Positions 14,391 to 17,464 of a stretch of DNA of 17,464 nt are shown here, one piece after another (within the stretch, counting starts at the first letter, position 1; each line of letters starts with the position of its first letter). Both the position numbers and the translations under genes were made by a program. The notes beneath the pieces were generated by a model, which had not been told where the DNA came from, did not search any database, and saw only the letters and a program-made list of their open reading frames with translations. The stretch is from assembly GCA_027858795.1 (NCBI GenBank), contig JAQICF010000267.1, positions 1 to 17,464 of the forward strand, given 5' to 3'. Origin of the DNA: Candidatus Delongbacteria bacterium. Its GTDB lineage: Bacteria > Delongbacteria > UBA4055.

Positions 14391-15878
14391 TTATACTCCG
14401 TCTTTTTTCATGATCAGTTCAGCCGAGATCCGTCCAGATTCATAAATTGTTGGAAGTCCACTTCCTGGATGAGTTCCTCCACCTACAAGATAGCAGTTCT
14501 TAAATTCCTCAAATTCATTATGCGGTCTAAAATAAAGCATTTGGCCAACATTGTGAGCAAGGTTGAACGTTGCTCCAAGATAAACTGAGTGATCCTTTTC
14601 CCAGTCTTCAGGAGTTACGATTTTTTCTTCGACAATATTTTCTCTGAGATCAGAATAACCACCTTTTGTCTCAAGAAGGTCCAGAACTTTGTTCCTGAAG
14701 CTCTCTTTTTCCTTTTCCCAGTCGATACTGCTTTTATTATTCGGCACAGGCACAAGAACATATATAGTGCTGTGACCTTCCGGAGCGAGAGTTTTATCAG
14801 TAACCGACGCATTCTGTACATAGAAAGACGTATCGTCTGAAAGAACTTTTGTAATTGTTATCTCATCAACATTTTTCTTGTAATCCTCAGCAAAAATAAT
14901 ACTGTGATGAGCAATTTCGGGATACTCTTTTTTTACTCCAAGATACAGCATGAAAGTTGAGCATGAGTATTTCTTCTTTTGTAAAGAATCGTCTGAGTAT
15001 TTTTTTCTATCTTTCTTATCTACTATCTTTGACATCGCATGTGCGAAATCAGCGTTAATTATCGTATAGTCAGAAAGCTTTTTTTCTCCGTTCTCAAGTT
15101 CTACACCTTTAGCTTTTCCGTTCTCAACAATGACATTTTTAACAGACGTTGACAGTTCTATCTTTCCTCCGAGGTCTTCAAAAGCTTTAGACATTTTAAA
15201 TGAAAGTTGATTTAAACCACCTGTTATATGATAAATTCCACCACCGTGTTCTATATAAGATATTATACTGAAAGTCCCTGGAGCTGACCATGGAGACATT
15301 CCAATATATTTAGCCTGAAAAGTGAAAGCAATTCTTGTATCCGGGTCGTCAAAATATCTGGCGAGAACATTATAGAGACTGGTATGGGCATCAAGATAAG
15401 GTATTGAAGTTATAAGTTGCTTAGAAAAAAAATCGCTTATTTTTCCGTAAGGCATTGAAAGACACGGCAAAAGTTTATCATATTTCTTTTTTTCTTTATG
15501 TAGATATCTGATATAACCTTCAAAACTTCCCGGAGAGAATTTTTCCATGGTCTCTTTCATTTTTTCTTTGTCAGGAGATGGATATAATTCTCTGCCGTCA
15601 TGAAATTTCAGTCTGTACATAGGATCAAGCTGAACAACATCAACATAATCTTCAAGTTTTTTACCAGATTTATCAAATACAGTTTCAAGGACATCCTTCA
15701 TCATAAAAAAAGTCGGTCCAATATCGAAAGTGTAATCGCCGAGCTGAAAATAACTGTTTCTTCCACCTACTTTATTTTCTTTTTCATAAATTGTTACCTT
15801 GTAACCATTGGATGCAAGAATCATTCCGGCAGCAAGCCCACCTGGTCCAGCACCAACTATGTTAACATTTTTACACAT
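14391..15878 (-). CDS. crtI: Phytoene desaturase (CrtI-like)
   Basis: A 495-residue FAD-dependent carotenoid desaturase that introduces conjugated double bases-free C=C bonds stepwise into phytoene at the membrane. The N-terminal dinucleotide fold has GAGPGG (9-14), the ribose-binding Glu at 32 and GGR (38-40), followed by FDIGPTFF (51-58). The C-terminal FAD motif GGGTHPGSGLPTIYESGR (about 466-483) is the CrtI-family signature. Length is normal. AGAGGA precedes ATG 15878 by about 5 bp. It is the first gene of a four-gene operon. No phytoene synthase (crtB) lies in the window, so CrtN- or CrtO-like relatives acting on a different carotenoid are possible; assignment to the family is firm, to phytoene less so. 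Confidence 0.88.
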   Translation of the reverse strand: MCKNVNIVGAGPGGLAAGMILASNGYKVTIYEKENKVGGRNSYFQLGDYTFDIGPTFFMMKDVLETVFDKSGKKLEDYVDVVQLDPMYRLKFHDGRELYPSPDKEKMKETMEKFSPGSFEGYIRYLHKEKKKYDKLLPCLSMPYGKISDFFSKQLITSIPYLDAHTSLYNVLARYFDDPDTRIAFTFQAKYIGMSPWSAPGTFSIISYIEHGGGIYHITGGLNQLSFKMSKAFEDLGGKIELSTSVKNVIVENGKAKGVELENGEKKLSDYTIINADFAHAMSKIVDKKDRKKYSDDSLQKKKYSCSTFMLYLGVKKEYPEIAHHSIIFAEDYKKNVDEITITKVLSDDTSFYVQNASVTDKTLAPEGHSTIYVLVPVPNNKSSIDWEKEKESFRNKVLDLLETKGGYSDLRENIVEEKIVTPEDWEKDHSVYLGATFNLAHNVGQMLYFRPHNEFEEFKNCYLVGGGTHPGSGLPTIYESGRISAELIMKKDGV

Positions 15879-16005
15879 AATTTCCTCTGAAATATTTATC
15901 TGATTCTACAATAAACAAAATTTAAGTGTTCTTATCAATAAAAATATAAATTATTTAATTCAAAATAGCATTTGATATGTAATCTAACAATTATTAAATT
16001 ATAGT
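15879..16005. promoter_or_regulatory. Divergent promoter region, crtI / UV glycosylase
   Basis: This 127-bp AT-rich stretch is the only space between two divergent units, so both promoters must lie here or within the genes. For the plus strand, TTGATA (15972-15977) and TAAATT (15995-16000) are 17 bp apart. They would start RNA at about 16006, on the ATG itself, which fits the absence of a ribosome binding site there. For the minus strand a TTGATA hexamer near 15934-15939 is followed only by a weak -10. Confidence 0.4.
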
Positions 16006-16701
16006 ATGAGAATTTGGGATATAAGTCCGGGATATTTGAACAGGCAGAGCCTGCTTGGTGAACACCGAGAGCTTCATGGCTTGGTGTCAATTATGGTAAA
16101 TAATAAAAAAGGATACTCAAAGCATCCTGAGACTCTAAGGTGGATAGAATATGGATGGGCAATTAATATCAGACACAAGTTCCTTGCTGCAGAAATGCAA
16201 CTTAGGGGATATACTGATAGATCTCCAGTAGAAACAAATGCAAACAGAAATAAATGGCCAGAAATATACATAGACGAGCCTTATGAGCAATTTGAAATAC
16301 TTAAGAAAAAATATATTGATAAAGATCCTGGTAGAATTGCATTCCCAAAGAGTGCTCAAGATTTATGGGCTCAGCATAAATACTCAGTAATGGCAAGAGA
16401 TTATAATTTATATAAGAAGATGGGTTCTGATATAAACAAATCAAAAAAAGGTATAGATACTAGAGATTTATTCAAAAAATTGACTGAATTACTAAGAATA
16501 GTACCTGAAGATAAATCAATAAGAAATACATTACAGCACATGTGGGGGTATGTTTCAAAATTCAGTTCTCTCACAGGGAAGGAATTGTATAATATGGACC
16601 AGAGCACATTTTTAAAAGAGATACAGGACTTATCAAAAGATAACCAAGAAAAATATCTTCTAAATTCAACAGCATTGAGTGAACTGATGATCTGGATCTG
16701 A
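16006..16701 (+). CDS. Pyrimidine-dimer glycosylase-like domain fused to DUF1722
   Basis: A 231-residue soluble protein with two domains. Residues 1-110 resemble pyrimidine-dimer DNA glycosylase/endonuclease V (Pyr_excise). The start MRIWDISPGYLNRQSLLGEHRELHGL aligns with T4 endonuclease V so that E22 in the EHREL motif matches catalytic Glu23 (EYREL), and KGYSKHPE (35-42) is typical of the bacterial branch. Residues about 118-228 match DUF1722, the YbgA domain: LWAQHKYSVMARD (120-132) and RNTLQHMWGYVSK (173-185). E. coli ybgA neighbours the photolyase gene phrB. The expected activity is base removal at UV photoproducts. Unlike T4, residue 2 is Arg, so Met1 may be retained. No Shine-Dalgarno motif precedes ATG 16006, and the transcript may be leaderless. 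Confidence 0.82.
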   Translation: MRIWDISPGYLNRQSLLGEHRELHGLVSIMVNNKKGYSKHPETLRWIEYGWAINIRHKFLAAEMQLRGYTDRSPVETNANRNKWPEIYIDEPYEQFEILKKKYIDKDPGRIAFPKSAQDLWAQHKYSVMARDYNLYKKMGSDINKSKKGIDTRDLFKKLTELLRIVPEDKSIRNTLQHMWGYVSKFSSLTGKELYNMDQSTFLKEIQDLSKDNQEKYLLNSTALSELMIWI

Positions 16702-16743
16702 TTGTTTACCTGTTAAGAATGAAATTCAGCCTTAAATATCGAA

Positions 16744-16758
16744 ATAATATGATATTAT
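16744..16758. promoter_or_regulatory. Palindrome ATAATAT-G-ATATTAT upstream of the helicase gene
   Basis: A 15-bp perfect dyad with a single central base lies about 90 bp before the helicase start. It could be an operator, but palindromes of this composition arise easily in AT-rich DNA. The rest of the 143-bp gap is AT-rich with no clear structure or promoter. Confidence 0.25.
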
Positions 16759-16844
16759 GAAATTATTAGTATCTTTTTTTGAAATATTAATGTATGTTTG
16801 CGACTGTCTAAAAATATGAACAAAAACAAAATTTTAAGGAAAAA

Positions 16845-17464
16845 ATGACAAGCACAAAATTATTTAAAGACCTAGGTCTTTCAGAAACCTCATTAAAGTC
16901 TATTAGTAAGAAAGGTTTCGAAGAAGCTACTGAAATTCAGGCAATGACCATTCCTGTAATGCTAAGAGATGATACGAATATTATTGCTCAGGCTCAGACA
17001 GGTACAGGAAAAACCGCAGCATTCGGATTGCCATTGATAGAGATGATCGATCCAACATTAAAATCAGTTCAGGCACTAATCTTGGCACCAACAAGAGAGC
17101 TTGCAATTCAAGTAGCTGAAGAGATAAATTCGCTTAAAGGTGAAAAGAGATTGGTAATAGTTCCTATTTATGGTGGTCAGTCTATCGATCAGCAGTTAAG
17201 AAGACTGAAAAAAGGTGTACATATAGTTGTTGGTACTCCGGGAAGAATAATAGATCATATTAACAGAAAGACATTAAAACTTCATAATATTCAACACTTG
17301 ATCCTAGATGAGGCAGATGAAATGCTTAATATGGGTTTTGTTGAGGATATGGAAGAGATAATGAAGCACACCAATGAAGATAAAAGAACTTTATTATTTT
17401 CTGCTACGATGCCATCTAGGATTAAGGTATTAGCAAAAAAGTATATGGGTGCTTATGAAGTGTT
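16845..17464 (+). CDS. DEAD-box RNA helicase, N-terminal part
   Basis: The first 206 codons are present; the window ends before the stop. All N-terminal helicase motifs can be read: Q motif (GFEEATEIQ, about 24-32), motif I AQTGTGKT (about 49-56), Ia APTRELA (about 79-85), GG (about 109), Ib TPGR (about 129-132), II DEAD (about 151-154) and III SAT (about 182-184). This is RecA-like domain 1 of an ATP-dependent RNA helicase of the DeaD/CsdA or RhlE kind, used in ribosome assembly or RNA turnover. The second domain and any C-terminal RNA-binding tail, which would decide the subfamily, are outside. AAGGA (16836-16840) lies 4 bp before ATG 16845. Confidence 0.95.
   Translation, partial: MTSTKLFKDLGLSETSLKSISKKGFEEATEIQAMTIPVMLRDDTNIIAQAQTGTGKTAAFGLPLIEMIDPTLKSVQALILAPTRELAIQVAEEINSLKGEKRLVIVPIYGGQSIDQQLRRLKKGVHIVVGTPGRIIDHINRKTLKLHNIQHLILDEADEMLNMGFVEDMEEIMKHTNEDKRTLLFSATMPSRIKVLAKKYMGAYEV

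Noticed and set aside
15879..16005. Riboswitch upstream of crtI
   Set aside because: The region is almost entirely A and T with no stable stem or known riboswitch motif.

Overview
The window is AT-rich bacterial chromosome (roughly one third G+C by eye), densely packed and without a phage or conjugative module. Many starts have clear Shine-Dalgarno motifs (AAGGA or GGAG types) and several use TTG. Exported proteins, a SPOR-domain protein, a C-terminal processing protease and a CrtI/DUF2141 carotenoid-type gene pair suggest a Gram-negative bacterium of the wider FCB assemblage (Bacteroidota-related, or a candidate phylum such as Cloacimonadota or Delongbacteria). The taxonomic placement is inference; the Gram-negative cell plan is better supported.

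Left part, plus strand (1-7662): the tail of a dCMP deaminase gene, then a gap packed with four different palindromic repeats (271-441), then a tight housekeeping run. This run is dnaG primase, a Crp/Fnr-type regulator, a TPR protein, an exported SPOR-domain protein, thymidylate kinase (tmk), an S41 C-terminal processing protease and an AMMECR1-domain protein. Most junctions overlap or lie within about 12 bp, so this looks like one operon. The regulator's 3' end is expanded into a four-copy 19-bp tandem repeat that runs up to the next ribosome binding site. The run ends at an inverted-repeat terminator region shared with a convergent gene.

Middle, minus strand (7711-11398): an ATP-cone protein fused to a PD-(D/E)XK nuclease domain, a small unrecognised exported protein, an AAA ATPase of the DUF4143 type, and a 340-bp non-coding patch of hairpin repeats that includes a 76-bp MITE-like element. 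A small membrane protein gene follows on the map; it is translationally close to, and transcribed after, an RsuA/RluB-type pseudouridine synthase gene.

Right part, minus strand (11402-15878), in transcription order: phytoene desaturase-like crtI, a DUF2141 exported protein, a short UbiB/ABC1-type kinase-like protein and a four-helix membrane protein abutting it. Downstream on the same strand come a tRNA-Val(GAC) with an unusual C33, its terminator, and then the pseudouridine synthase gene. The first four genes overlap or touch and form a carotenoid-type operon.

Divergent from crtI, on the plus strand, is a gene joining a T4 endonuclease V-like pyrimidine-dimer glycosylase domain to a DUF1722 (YbgA-like) domain. 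It is followed by the first third of a DEAD-box RNA helicase gene. The most interesting inference is that 12437-16701 is a light/UV protection neighbourhood: a pigment pathway on one side and repair of UV photoproducts on the other, sharing a 127-bp intergenic region. The second most interesting item is the ATP-cone nuclease, an architecture that suggests nucleotide-gated DNA cleavage.
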